DNA of 64,000 bases. Source: Paracentrotus lividus. Taxonomy: Eukaryota > Echinodermata > Echinoidea > Camarodonta > Echinidae. Every line of letters begins with the position of its first letter. Position 1 is the first letter of the stretch. The stretch lies in the NCBI GenBank assembly GCA_940671915.1, contig CALNVZ010003434.1, forward strand, positions 9,313,002 to 9,377,001. Reading direction: 5' to 3'. Positions 21,170-31,244 of this stretch are shown one piece after another. The position numbers were made by a program, and so were the translations under genes. Under the pieces are notes generated by a model, which worked only from the letters and a program-made list of their open reading frames with translations, ran no database searches and was not told the DNA's origin.

Positions 21170-22856
21170 TTACACCACTCTGGTTGACATGAGGTGTGGA
21201 AATGAACCGCTATAAACATGATAATGCTCTACTTGACGCTAATTGGTGGAGAACATTCAGAAGCACGCATTAAGGTGAGATGTGTCTAAAGCTATGGGGG
21301 AGCGGGCTCATTGTGACGTTTTCATGTTTGAAGGAATGTATCCATATTAGTTCGAGAAAGATGATATTGGTGATCAGTTCATCAGCAGTCACGCAGATGA
21401 GAGGACTGGTTCTTTATCCTCATGTAGAACTCTTTGGGTGATAGGATTCCTTGGAACTGTCTGAATATTTTGTAGCGAAGAGACAGAACGCGTAAGTTCA
21501 TTGTTTTCGATATCTAAGCAACAACCATTATGGCAACCTTTATATTTACGTATCGTGAATTTATATTTTTATGATTTTGTAAAACGATTTACAGGAATAT
21601 AATCCACGAAAACAGTAAAATTATTCATATTTAAACACAACTAACTAATGATTTACTCAGAGATGCCCCATTTCAGGACATTTCCTAAATTCAGGATTTT
21701 TTAAAGAGTTCGTTACTCCAAATTTCCTCGCTTTTCCTTTTTTACATCCTATGTTTTCCCCTTTTTTCCTTCTTTTTTGTTTTACTTTTTTTGTTTTCGT
21801 TTTTTCGGATATTTTGCCAAATTCAGCATTTTTTAAATGTTGCTGAATGCCAACTCTGCTCGTTAAACTGATATACCAAGTAAATTATTCAGGTAGCTTT
21901 TCTACTAACAAAGGGGAAAGTAAAATATCAAAATTATTGCACAGAAAAGGTGATTTTAGGATTATGCATTTACCTACTCCTTATTTCTGCTCATGTATGT
22001 CTTATCGGATTGGCTTAAACATAAATTATCTGTAATGCAATTCCAATATAACTGGTATATACCAACGAAATATTGTGCTTTAAAATTATGCTATTATGCT
22101 TCACTTGGCTTACACTCCTCTTAATATCAGACTATAATTCCCCTCTTTCAGGGAGATATAAATTATTATAAATACCACATCTTGTACTTACAAAAAGAAA
22201 GGAATCTACTATGTTGCATTATAGAGAACAAAACCTGTGAAATGTAAGTTCAACTTTGTAATTTTCACAACAATTTCCGGTATACAGATTTATAATTGAC
22301 TGTTGCTGTTTGACATAATTGGATGGTTCATAATATTCATGTTATTAGACGAAAGAGTTATTTGTGAGTGGAAACCTAAAATGAAATAATTCCTACTATA
22401 TCTCAAAACGTGGGTTTCTATTCTGTTACATTGAGAATGTATTGTTGATAGAACAATATCATACACTTATAGTCGTTCAAATTTAATCGATCTTTTGATG
22501 ATATTCTGACCCAAGTCAATGGACATCAATCTCTTTTATTGTCGATCAATCATTCATTGATTTTCTGCTGCAAATTAAGAATCTACTTTTGATTCCGTGT
22601 CATTATGAATAGAGTTTTGCGCGATATTCACAAAGGCGAAGATTTTAATTCGCAAATCAACCTTATTTTTTATATCTGCTTCGCATGTTTTCCACTTATT
22701 TTACTAAGGATAGGCTGATTGCGTTTGATCCTCATTAAATTCCCCCCACTTTCTTCTTTTATTCATATCATTTTCCATCTCCTTACACACAAAAACCCAT
22801 TATCATGATCTTTTACGTATGTACATTTATGTTCATATTCAGCCTTGTACATTGTT
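21170..22856. other. No gene; one weak short TIR pair
   Basis: CAGAGATGCCCCATTTCAGG (about 21658) and CTGAATGCCAACTCTG (about 21844-21860) may be ends of a ~200-bp MITE, without a matching duplication. Otherwise A/T-rich with dense stops. Confidence 0.35.
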
Positions 22857-23006
22857 CACTCTAAAAACTGAAGTGCTGATTTTTAGCTCTTCAGAGGCTG
22901 AAATCAGCACTTTTTAAGAGCTTGTATAGCGACTGCACTCAAAGTGCTGTTTTAGCACTTTCACGTGAGCTGAACTTTCAGCAAGAATGGGCAAAAATGG
23001 CATGAC

Positions 23007-23068
23007 TTCGTTGGGATTCGAACCTGGGTCCCCTGCATTGGAAGCGCTGACGAGCACGTTAGACCAAT
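23007..23068 (-). pseudogene. tRNA-like module (minus strand)
   Basis: Minus-strand reading gives TTGGTCTAACGTGCTCGTCA as a D-arm/A-box-like region, then GCGCTTCCAATGC and a B-box AGGTTCGAATCCC. The T-stem pairs at only about two positions, so a functional tRNA is unlikely. A degenerate SINE head or Pol III promoter is the best description. Confidence 0.55.
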
Positions 23069-23169
23069 TCACATCACACGATTGCTAGCGGATCATACTG
23101 TTGGATGATGAACTTTCATCAAATTTGCCATAATCATCTTCTATGTTGTCATAATTAAAGCCAGTTAGC

Positions 23170-23250
23170 GAGATCTCCGTTGGTCTATTGGTAACGTCAG
23201 CGGTACTTTTCCAAGTCTAGGTGGAACCCGGATCGAATCCCATACCGACA
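23170..23250 (+). pseudogene. tRNA-like module (plus strand)
   Basis: TCTCCGTTGGTCTATTGGTA resembles a tRNA 5' end plus A-box, and CCGGATCGAATCCC a B-box with one mismatch to GGTTCGAATCC. No good acceptor stem. It lies divergent to the module at 23007-23068 within the same TIR element. Confidence 0.5.
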
Positions 23251-23393
23251 TTGAACATATTGTAGCTGATAAATTAACACTTGGGCAAGTGCTAAAATAG
23301 CACTTCAGGTGCCGATTTAGCACTTCAAGTGCAGTCACTATACGAGCACCCATAAATTAGCACTCAGTTTTTAGAGTGTTGGTCATAAATATT

Positions 23394-23396
<3 letters not shown>

Positions 23397-23437
<41 letters not shown>
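23397..23437. repeat. Poly-T tract
   Basis: About 40 uninterrupted T residues followed by TTTATTTA repeats. Confidence 0.95.
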
Positions 23438-23439
<2 letters not shown>

Positions 23440-23498
23440 TAAAAATATATTTATTTATTTATTTATTTATTTTTATTCATTTATTTTTTTATTTTTGG

Positions 23499-24666
23499 CT
23501 ACAGCCACATCATTTTGCTCCGGCTTTAATTTCTTTAATTTGTTTGTCTACGGTTTAACTTTTTAGGGATCTGGATAAATCTTGAACGTTCCCCAAACCA
23601 TCTCCGGGGATTGAAAAATAAAAAAAAAAAGTTTGTTAACCCTCGCAGTGCCATTTTGTTTTCTCATTTTGGGCCCCTTTTTGGTTACCATAATAATCAA
23701 GGCCCCCTCAGTCCTGCCCTCACGAAACGCGTCTGAGGTGTAGAGTTGTGTTTACGGTTACATGGCGATGCTTAGGTCTATTGTGTAGGGGAAGGGTAAC
23801 AAAAGAGATTTTTAATGGGGTTCAAAATTGGTTTTATTCAATTATTATATCATGACAATTTCTAACGTCCCAAAAATGTATTATAGAATCTCTGCAAAAC
23901 ATCATTCATAAAGACATAAACTATACCATGTACAACCTTGTCATGAGGCCGGAAACAAAATTGTGGCACAAATGATAATTATTAAGGTTTTTTTTTTTTT
24001 TTTAATGATAATAACTAGGGGTTCTTTTTTTTAATTTTCTTTGTTTTTACCACACGGGTAGAATAAGATATTCCAATTTTCACCAGTCACACTTTTTACT
24101 TGAACGTCTCCCCTAGAAAAGAGACCAAAGTTTGTAACATTAAACCTAGATTTAACTTATATGAGGGTTCCTTGCTGAATTTCAGGTAGTTTGGAATGTA
24201 CAGTAAACACAACACTTAAAATTTCATCAAAATCGGATGCAAATGAAAGAAGTTACGATTTTTCTCACTCTTGCTTTTTTCGATAAAGCAATTTTGTGCT
24301 TAGTCTCATGCATTCTCAATGAAAAAGCTGATGATGTCATTGATCCAATATTTCTTTTGTATTTTGTTATATAAAATCCTATTTATTTCATTTTTCATAC
24401 ATGTGTATAACAAATCTATCAACAACCCTACACCTCAGACGCGGCTCGTGGGGTTGGGGGTTGAAGGGACCTTCGTTAGCAAGATAAAAAAGGGGCCCTA
24501 AAATGAGAAAATTAGCAACAAAAAAAGCCATTGTGGGGGTTTTATTTTTCAATCCCCGGTGATGGTTTGGGGAACGTCAAAGACATAGCCAGGGTACCGA
24601 AAAGTGAAAGTGGGTACCAAAAATTATAGAAATTAAAGCCGGAGCAAAATGATGTGGCTGGAGCTA
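23499..24666. mobile_element. Palindromic element, 1.17 kb
   Basis: CAGCCACATCATTTTGCTCC and GGCTTTAATTTCT at the left are mirrored by AGAAATTAAAGCCGGAGC and ATGATGTGGCTG at the right. Further inwards, GAACGTTCCCCAAACCATC pairs with GATGGTTTGGGGAACGTC, and CGTCTGAGGTGTAG with CTACACCTCAGACG. The right half contains a copy of dispersed repeat C. No transposase frame. Confidence 0.8.
24160..24400 (+). repeat. Dispersed repeat C inside the palindrome
   Basis: GGTTCCTTGCTGAATTTCAG, CAAAATCGGATGCAAATGAA and GCTGATGATGTCATTGATCC match 11745-11990. Confidence 0.55.
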
Positions 24667-25099
24667 AACATAACATCCAACCTTTATGACTATAACAGTA
24701 TTTTATACTTACATGACTCATATCTGCGAATAATGATCATGGCATGATAGCAATACTTTCAACTTTCAAATATCACGAGGACATATTAAAATGTAGTTTG
24801 GGGTAATTAATCGGATATTTCATATAATTATCAAATAATATCAAATGACCAATCCGATCGTCATCAACACATAGTTATCGCTGGCCGATAATAGTGTTGC
24901 CGCAATGTATTACATCTCAACTAGTACAAAATAAACAGGTTAAAAATTGAAAAACATTCTGGAATATTATATCAATACTGGAAACGAATTCATATTCATT
25001 TAGGACTCGATTGTGGCCGTTAATTATGTGGCGTGTAAATACCGTGCATAGTGTTTTCATCTATGCACAGAGATATACATGTACAAGCATAATATCGCT
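24667..25099. other. No gene seen
   Basis: A/T-rich, no exon or repeat recognised. Confidence 0.4.
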
Positions 25100-25101
25100 C
25101 G

Positions 25102-25144
<43 letters not shown>

Positions 25145-25315
25145 GCTCTCTCTCTCTCTCTATCTCTCACGCGCATAAAAACACACAGCACTCCACACGC
25201 CCACCGTTCCTACTCACAGCCACAATAACCACAAACCAACCACACAACACACACATACACACATACACCAACACATACTACACACACACGCACACACACA
25301 CACACATACACACAA
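25100..25315. repeat. (TC)n and (CA)n microsatellites
   Basis: TC-rich tract at about 25105-25170 followed by CA-rich sequence to 25312. Confidence 0.9.
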
Positions 25316-25680
25316 TTTTTGTGAAATATGAGGCACTACTTAACCAGTATTGTTTAAATTATGCCTTGTTTAATTATATGATGACAATAGTAATACTGAT
25401 ATGTTACCTCTTTGTTGTATCCCTTTGCTATAATTACTCTAATTTGACTTTACTTTACTTTAATTTGTTGTAGATTGTGTATTGTCTTGATGATGGTCCT
25501 AATCATGCTATTTCTGAGGAGTTTCATGCTTGAATTTAAACACCCACACACATATCACCGACTCCCCCCCTCACCCGCCCACATCCTCTCCCCCCCCTCT
25601 CTCTCATTTCTCCTTCTCCATCTCTCTTTTCTCTCGTTCCCTGATTTAAATGTATTCACCTTTTCTCCTCTCTTCATCAG

Positions 25681-25766
25681 AACTTTCTTGGTCATCCCAC
25701 CGAGCACTTTCAAATCCAGCATCAGCGCTATGTTTCTCACCATCCCCCTGGTTTTCATACTATCAG
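25681..25766 (+). CDS. Putative signal-peptide exon
   Basis: A pyrimidine-rich acceptor (CTCCTCTCTTCATCAG) precedes 49 nt of leader. Then comes ATG at 25730 and a 12-codon hydrophobic stretch, MFLTIPLVFILS, ending in phase 1 at the donor TCAG|GTGAGC. This is the typical shape of a first coding exon carrying most of a signal peptide. Phase 1 fits the EGF, stalk and SUEL exons at 57-59 kb on the same strand. However, 31 kb of repeats separate them, and at 12 residues the peptide needs more hydrophobic sequence from a further exon. It may equally start another secreted protein, or be chance. Confidence 0.4.
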
Positions 25767-26412
25767 GTGAGCACCTTTTTATGTAGTTCGTTGTTTTTTT
25801 TTAAAGGTATTTTTTATTTCTTTAAATAAATAATAACAACGCAATAAATAAAAATAATACATTATAATAAAAAATAATTTTTCATAATTAATTGCATTTT
25901 TCCATTTTAAAATATCAACAGTCTAAGCCATTTGTTTGCTGATTGAATGTAAATATTTTTTTAACGTTATAGGGTATATTTTTATGTTATTGATGAACTC
26001 AGATTGTTATTTGAGCACTCAATCATTTTTTTGTTTTTTAATTTCATTTGATTATCTGAAGTATGGAATATAACAATTCCTGGTATGGTAGGGATTAAAG
26101 GCATGCGTTGATTAAAGGATGCAATTTACAGCTGAACTAATACTTTAATGCAGGGTCGTGGTATTGGTGCCTGTATACGGTCTGTATCAAATAAAATGGT
26201 ACAAGTGGGGAATAAAAATTTATAGTGTGAAGATTAATCACAACATGGTATTGTTTGGTATTTTCATAAAGCAGTAAAATCAGACTTTCTTCTGCATTTT
26301 TTTCCATCACATTTGGTGCTGTAAATTTTGAGATATGACTAGTTTTCTATAATAAAGAAAAATCAATTTCTCGCACGCCGTCCCATGCTTTTGTGTAGGT
26401 TTCGCATAATTG
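25767..26412. other. No gene seen
   Basis: A/T-rich, intron-like sequence downstream of the donor at 25767. Nothing recognised. Confidence 0.4.
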
Positions 26413-26646
26413 CCATGAATTCAGCGCTCTGGAACAATAGAAGTGCGTAATTTAGATTTTTTTTTTCTCGTCACACAAAATTTAGCTTAACTTTTGTTAT
26501 ACGAAAGCAAATTATACAAAATGAAGCGCATAAGCAAGGAAATTATGTTGGCTTTAATTTGGTACCACATACATACATTATATGAAAAGATTTCACACCT
26601 AATTTTTTTTCCCGACTGTACCTTTTTTTTTTATACACAGACTGTA
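26413..26646 (+). repeat. Dispersed repeat B, copy 2 (empty site)
   Basis: Matches 922-1151. It continues uninterrupted past CAGACTGTA into CATTTATCATTGC where copy 1 carries the 1.67-kb foldback element. Confidence 0.75.
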
Positions 26647-26889
26647 CATTTATCATTGCAATGCAAAGTGTTTGATGGTCATTTTCACATGCAGAATCTG
26701 TTTGGAATGAGATAGAAATTGATAAAAAGCCATGACTTATAGGAGTAATCTATAGAAAGCAAATTACAAATATAGACGAATCTAACAAAAAAATAAACGA
26801 AAAATGACCTCAACTCTGGAAATCATGAGAGTAGATAAAAACATGTTATGCTCTTATGGGTGATATTAATATCAGCATCAATAATCCAG

Positions 26890-27310
26890 CGTATCAGGAC
26901 AATTACCCCCCGGACAATTACCCCCGGAACAATTCCCCCGAGGAAATTTACCCCCCGAACAATACCCCCCGGACAATTATCCCCTGAGAAATTACCCCCC
27001 GGACAATTACCCCCGGACAATTACCCCCCGGACAATTACCCCCCCGAGGACAATTACCCCCGAAGGACAATTCCCCCCGCGGACAATTACCCCGACAATT
27101 ACCCCCCGGACAATTACCCCCGGACAATTACCCCGGAAATTACCCCCGGACAATTACCCCCCGACAATTACCCCCCGGACAATTACCCCCGGACAATTAC
27201 ACCCGACAACAAAAATACACCCGAGGACAATTCCCCCCCCTCCACTGGCAATTGATGTTGAATCAAGCAGCGCCCATTCTGAGTCTCTCCTGGTGTCGCA
27301 AGTTTCGATT
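26890..27310 (-). mobile_element. Minisatellite-bearing element, inverted copy 1
   Basis: About 23 copies of a 14-15 bp unit GGACAATTACCCCC (26898-27240), then a flank ATTGATGTTGAATCAAGC, GGCGCCCATT-like sequence, GAGTCTCTCCTGGTGTCGCA. The reverse complement of 29005-29475 has the same array and flank (ATTGATGTTGGAATCAAGC, GGCGCCCATTGTGAGTCT), so both are copies of one element in opposite orientation 2 kb apart. Long open frames are artefacts of the periodicity. Confidence 0.8.
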
Positions 27311-27424
27311 ATTTTCTACTTGATCTTATTTAATGCTTTTTCTTTCTCTTCCCTTCTCTATTTTCTTATTTTTCCCTTTTCCCCCTTTCCATTAATAATA
27401 ACGCCGACTATCTAGTAAACTATT

Positions 27425-27650
27425 CAGTGGCGCAGCTAATATTATTACCGGCAATAGCCATAGCTGCCTAATAAAGGGCGCTTTAGCATTCAAGGATTTC
27501 TTCCTACCGGTACCCATTTACCTTAATTGCTTGAGTCAAGTCTGCAAATTGTAGATTGATATCTTACCAAAGGACATTAGTGGAATGGAGGGGATTCGAA
27601 CCGCGTACTTGTGATCGTCAGTCCGCGACTTATCCATTCGACCACACAAC
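27425..27650 (-). repeat. tRNA-derived SINE (minus strand)
   Basis: On the minus strand the head has GTGTGGTCGAATGGATAAGT (A-box region) and GCGGTTCGAATCCC (B-box). The body has GGTAAATGGGTACCGGTAGG, ATCCTTGAATGCTAAAGCGC and GCCGGTAATAATATTAGC. Same family as 10493-10735 and the truncated copy at 4775. Confidence 0.75.
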
Positions 27651-28139
27651 ATCAAACCCCTCCTTTCCCCTTTTTTTGTTTGTTCAGGCAGCGCTTTTGC
27701 GTCATGAAAAACATGGGGGGGGGGGGGCTTGCGCCCCAGCCTCCCCCCCCCCGTTTTATACGCAATATGCATCAGAAAATATGTAAACTGGCCCTCATAT
27801 CCCGACGGTGGATTCTGCAAAAATCCATGGGCGGTCATCAGGGCCATAATAATCAATTAGTAATGACATAATTTAACAAATAAAGTGAAAAATAACTTAT
27901 GTATGATATTTAATTTTAACGATTAATCCTATTTTTGCAAAAATTTAATATGGGCTTTAGTTTATATTTCACTTTATTGTTAATTAAAGGAGTTATTATT
28001 ATGCCTTTATGCCGCCCTTAGAAACCATGGTTCAGACAGGTTTTATCTATACCTGATTTTTCATGAAATTAAACAACAATGTGTTCGCGAACCACGAGTC
28101 TTGCCTGATTCGCTATCAATAAACAGCATATGATCTCTT
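27651..28139. other. No gene; G/C homopolymer hairpin
   Basis: A run of 13 G (27716-27728) followed closely by a run of 10 C (27743-27752) could fold into a hairpin. Nothing else recognised. Confidence 0.4.
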
Positions 28140-28720
28140 GGCCTTTAAGTTGACCTTTGACCCCTATTATGACTTGGACCTCATCATTCTCAATCACGCA
28201 CAAGTGGTATTAACCAAGATAATTTATACCAGGGGTGAACAAACTGATGCTATAAAAAAATGAGTGAAATTTAGTTAAACAAAAGTTTAAGAAAAGACGA
28301 CATTTAAGTTGACCTTTTGACCCTATAGACCTTTGATCTAATCACCACACAACACATGTGGTATTACCCAAGAATCATTTGTACGAAGTGTGAACACATT
28401 GATGGAGAAATAAAGAATGAGAGCAAGTTAAACAAAAACTTTAAATTTTTGTAGCATGCATGGCCTCTTATCATTTGACCTTTTGACCCCTAGATGACCC
28501 TTGACCTCATCATCCTTATCAACACATATTGGTATTACCTAAATTATCAGTTGTACTAAGTGTTAACACAAATGATGCAGAAATAAAGAAATGAGAGCAA
28601 GTTAAACAAAAACTAAAACTTTGACATTTTCTTACAGACCAGCAGACCAAACAGACTAACAGGAAAGTGATTACTAGTCTCTGCCGAACTTCGGTCAGGC
28701 GAAACAAAATAAATGAAATA
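28140..28720 (+). repeat. TGACCTTTGACC-rich tandem repeat, ~165-bp unit
   Basis: Three imperfect units begin with TTGACCTTTGACCCC-like words at about 28150, 28307 and 28477. Each continues with ACCTCATCATYCTCA, GTGGTATTACC and GAACACATTGATG, and ends with GAGCAAGTTAAACAAAAACT. After the last unit comes CAGACCAGCAGACCAAACAG and GTGATTACTAGTC, a terminal segment unlike the units. Confidence 0.8.
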
Positions 28721-29004
28721 AGATCAGTCGAATCAGAGATGAATCAGAGATATTCAACAATTGTGATTATTTTGTGTATAAATCGTCTCCTTTTATTAAT
28801 GTTCTTTTTTTTTCCTATGAAAACAAAAGGAAATACGAGGCTAGTTTACATATTTTTCTGATGCATAGGCGCAGTAGGCGAAAAGGGAAAAAAGGAAAAA
28901 GCAGAAAAAAAAAAAAGAAAAAAGAAGAAAGAGAGAGAGAAGAGAGAAAAGGAAAAAAATATAATAGAGGAAGAGAAATAGAAAGTCATTAAGATAAGAT
29001 CAAG
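28721..29004. other. Purine-rich stretch, no gene
   Basis: AG/A-rich run at about 28885-28980. The apparent lysine-rich frame is low-complexity. Confidence 0.5.
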
Positions 29005-29475
29005 TAGAAAATAATTCGATAACCTGCGACATCGGGGCAGACTCACAATGGGCGCCGCTTGATTCCAACATCAATGCCTGTGAGGGGTAATTGTCGAGGG
29101 TTATTGTCTGGGGGTAATTGTCCGGGGGATAATTGTCCTCGGGGGTAATTGTCCTCGGGGGTAATTGTTCGGGGGTAATTGTGCCGGGGGGTAATTGTCC
29201 GGGGTAATTGTCCGGGGTAATTGTCCGGGGGTAATTATCCGGGGGGTAATTGTCCGGGGTAATTGTCCGGGGGTAATTATCCGGGGGTAATTGTCCCGGG
29301 GGTAAATTATCCGGGGTAATGTCCGGGGGGTAATTTCCTCCGGGGTAATTGTCCTCCGGGGGTAAATTGTCCGGGGCGTAATTGTCCGGGGGGGTAATTG
29401 TCCTCGGGGGTAATTGGTCCGGGGGGTAATTGTCTGGGGGTAATTGTCCAGGGGGTAATTGTCCTAGAACCATAA
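29005..29475 (+). mobile_element. Minisatellite-bearing element, inverted copy 2
   Basis: Left flank GCGACATCGGGGCAGACTCA and GGCGCCGCTTGATTCCAACA, then about 26 copies of GGGGGTAATTGTCC (29083-29465) ending GTCCTAGA. It is inverted relative to 26890-27310 and related at both array borders to the array at 505-915. Confidence 0.8.
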
Positions 29476-29543
29476 TCCAGAACCCATTACTGATATTTAT
29501 TAACAGCACTTAATTGCATTGGATTACATCAGCTAATAACATA

Positions 29544-29857
29544 CACTGTAAAAAATATTTGTATTTTTACAGCAAATCTGCTGTCAGCAGAGTCGTCATA
29601 AAAAAACGTATTATAAAAAACGGTTTTGTTGTAAATTTCTCCTGCAGATAATTACATGAGAAATACAAAATATACATCAGGAGTAACACATTTATTCCGT
29701 TTTAACCAACTGTGTAAGCTATAGAACTCTAATGATTTTTTTCCTTTTCTTTCATTAATTATTAGAGGAGAAATTTACAGCAAAACTGTTATTTTAAATT
29801 ACATTTTTATATGGTGACTCTGCTGACATCACTTTGCTGTATTATTTTTTTACAGTG
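29544..29857. mobile_element. CACTGT-type MITE, 314 bp, TA duplication
   Basis: Left end CACTGTAAAAAATATTTG, right end TTTTTTTACAGTG, TA on both sides. Inner arms GCTGTCAGCAGAGTCGTCAT and TGGTGACTCTGCTGACATC pair. Same family as 14660-15005. TA target and size suggest a Tc1/mariner-type MITE. Confidence 0.8.
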
Positions 29858-29884
29858 TAGTAACAACTCATCTGAGTCCCTCAT

Positions 29885-30010
29885 CAATCATGTTAATCAA
29901 ATATACATGAACAAGTAGTTTAGTTATATTCATGATGGAATAATTGTTACTGATGTCTCTGATCACTATCCTATTTTTGCTGCTTTTGATAATGACTTTA
30001 AAATAAGCCC
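29885..30010 (+). pseudogene. LINE endonuclease fragment
   Basis: With one stop, the frame reads SYIHDGIIVTDVSDHYPIFA, the C-terminal signature of APE-type endonucleases of CR1/L2-like LINEs (SDHxPI). The same stretch is present in the longer LINE at 40.2 kb (ADVSDHFPIF). It is separated from its reverse transcriptase part by a Harbinger-like MITE. Confidence 0.7.
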
Positions 30011-30167
30011 CCACAAGAAAAGCTGATATATAAAAATTATAAATGTTTATTATACATACATATGTACATATACATATTTCTTGTAAAGTTTCAGGTGTAT
30101 AAGGCTTTTTTTTCCTTCGTCATATTATGACAAAGGAAGATAAGCCCTGAATAACAAAGGCTATTAA

Positions 30168-30554
30168 TGCGGCGATCACAACTCGCCATACCTTCGACGT
30201 GCAACTCCCTACGATGGATTTCGTAGAAAAATCGTGCAACGCAGGTACCTCGGAGGCACGTTGCATGTACGACGTGCAGGAAGTTTTTCCAATACCCTAA
30301 TGCGGCGGTCACAACTTGCCGTACCTTCGACGTGCAACTCCCTACGACGGATTTCGTAGAAAAATCGTGCAGCGGAGATACCTCGCAGGTACAATGCATG
30401 TACGACGTACAGGAGGTTTTTACAATACCCTTACTACACAAACGCAGGAATCGCAGAAGTTGACCAAGGACCTGTACGTGCATTGCACATGCAACGCAGG
30501 CTACGTTGATGGCACGTGCCCCGTATAAGCCTACGACTAGTTGTGACCGCCGCA
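30168..30554. mobile_element. Harbinger-like MITE, TAA duplication
   Basis: Left end TGCGGCGATCACAACT, right end AGTTGTGACCGCCGCA, TAA on both sides. A second left end (TGCGGCGGTCACAACT preceded by TAA) starts at 30301 after 133 bp that are repeated directly, so the left arm is tandemly duplicated. Related to 20911-21169. Confidence 0.8.
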
Positions 30555-30779
30555 TAAATAATCAATCAAGTAAAAAGCATATATTGTTTAATAAAGTTGT
30601 AGCGTCAAATGATTAGAAAACTGTGTATATATCGCAATGTATTGACCAGTATACTAAAACAGCAAAGAAATAATATTATATTATATTGTATTATACTACC
30701 TTTATAACAAATAAAAGTAATACCAGTAGGACATGGAGGATGAGTTGAAAAGCAGTGGAAATAGAAAATCTAAGATTAC

Positions 30780-31244
30780 GACTGTAGAAAAACTGTGTAT
30801 CGAAACAGACATGGGAAAAGGAAATCTTCCAAAGAGTTCCACTGAAGAAATAAGAAATACCTTCAGTAATTTCTTTGTTAATTTTGGCTTATAAAAAAAA
30901 TCTTCCCCAAAAAAATAAAATTGTCACTTTTGATTACCTTTTTGAAGAGTATCCTGGAAATCAAGCCGACAGTTTCCTGTTCTTGAAACCAATTATTATA
31001 GAAATTGAAAATCAAATTTTGTCACTAAAAGTAGATAAAGCTTCTGGTTAGGACAATCTGCTTGTCAGATTAATTAAAGATGAGTCAGATTTTATTTTGA
31101 AGCCACTATCATATATCTTCAATTAATCTATTTTCACCTGAAAGTTTCTCGATGTTTTCCAATAAAAGTTGCAAAAGTAACAACATTTTATTAAAAAGAA
31201 AAAGGACCAAAAGACTCTCCAGCTAACTACCGATCAATTTAAAT
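30780..31244 (+). pseudogene. LINE reverse transcriptase fragment, 5' part
   Basis: Frames interrupted by stops read TFSNFFVNFG, then LSLKVDKASG, LKPLSYIFN and a PANYRSI block, the order seen at the start of CR1/L2-like reverse transcriptases (KxSGxD ... PLxxIFN ... NYRPIS). The element is split immediately after NYRSI by the 3.1-kb TIR element and resumes at 34371. Confidence 0.7.

Larger units (their letters stand above)
22857..23378. mobile_element. TIR element carrying two tRNA-like modules
   Basis: CACTCTAAAAACTGAAGTGC at the left mirrors GCACTCAGTTTTTAGAGTG at the right. Arms of ~120 bp are full of AGTGCTWWTTTAGCACT-type words. Between the arms lie two tRNA-like sequences in opposite orientation, one on the minus strand (23007-23068) and one on the plus strand (23170-23250), with B-boxes facing outwards. 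No protein frame. The flanking duplication is unclear. Confidence 0.75.

Noticed and set aside
25475-25786. 103-residue ORF including the signal-like peptide
   Set aside because: Most of the frame upstream of 25681 is pyrimidine-rich intron before a clear acceptor. Only the last part is kept as a putative exon.
27556-27871. Overlapping ORFs on both strands
   Set aside because: They cover a SINE head and a G/C homopolymer hairpin.
26848-29509. Pro-rich ORFs over the GGACAATTACCCCC arrays
   Set aside because: Repeat-derived frames in both inverted copies with no other coding evidence.
30316-30528. ORF with Cys-rich end resembling an EGF half
   Set aside because: It lies wholly inside a Harbinger-like MITE, and the same words occur in another copy at 21 kb.
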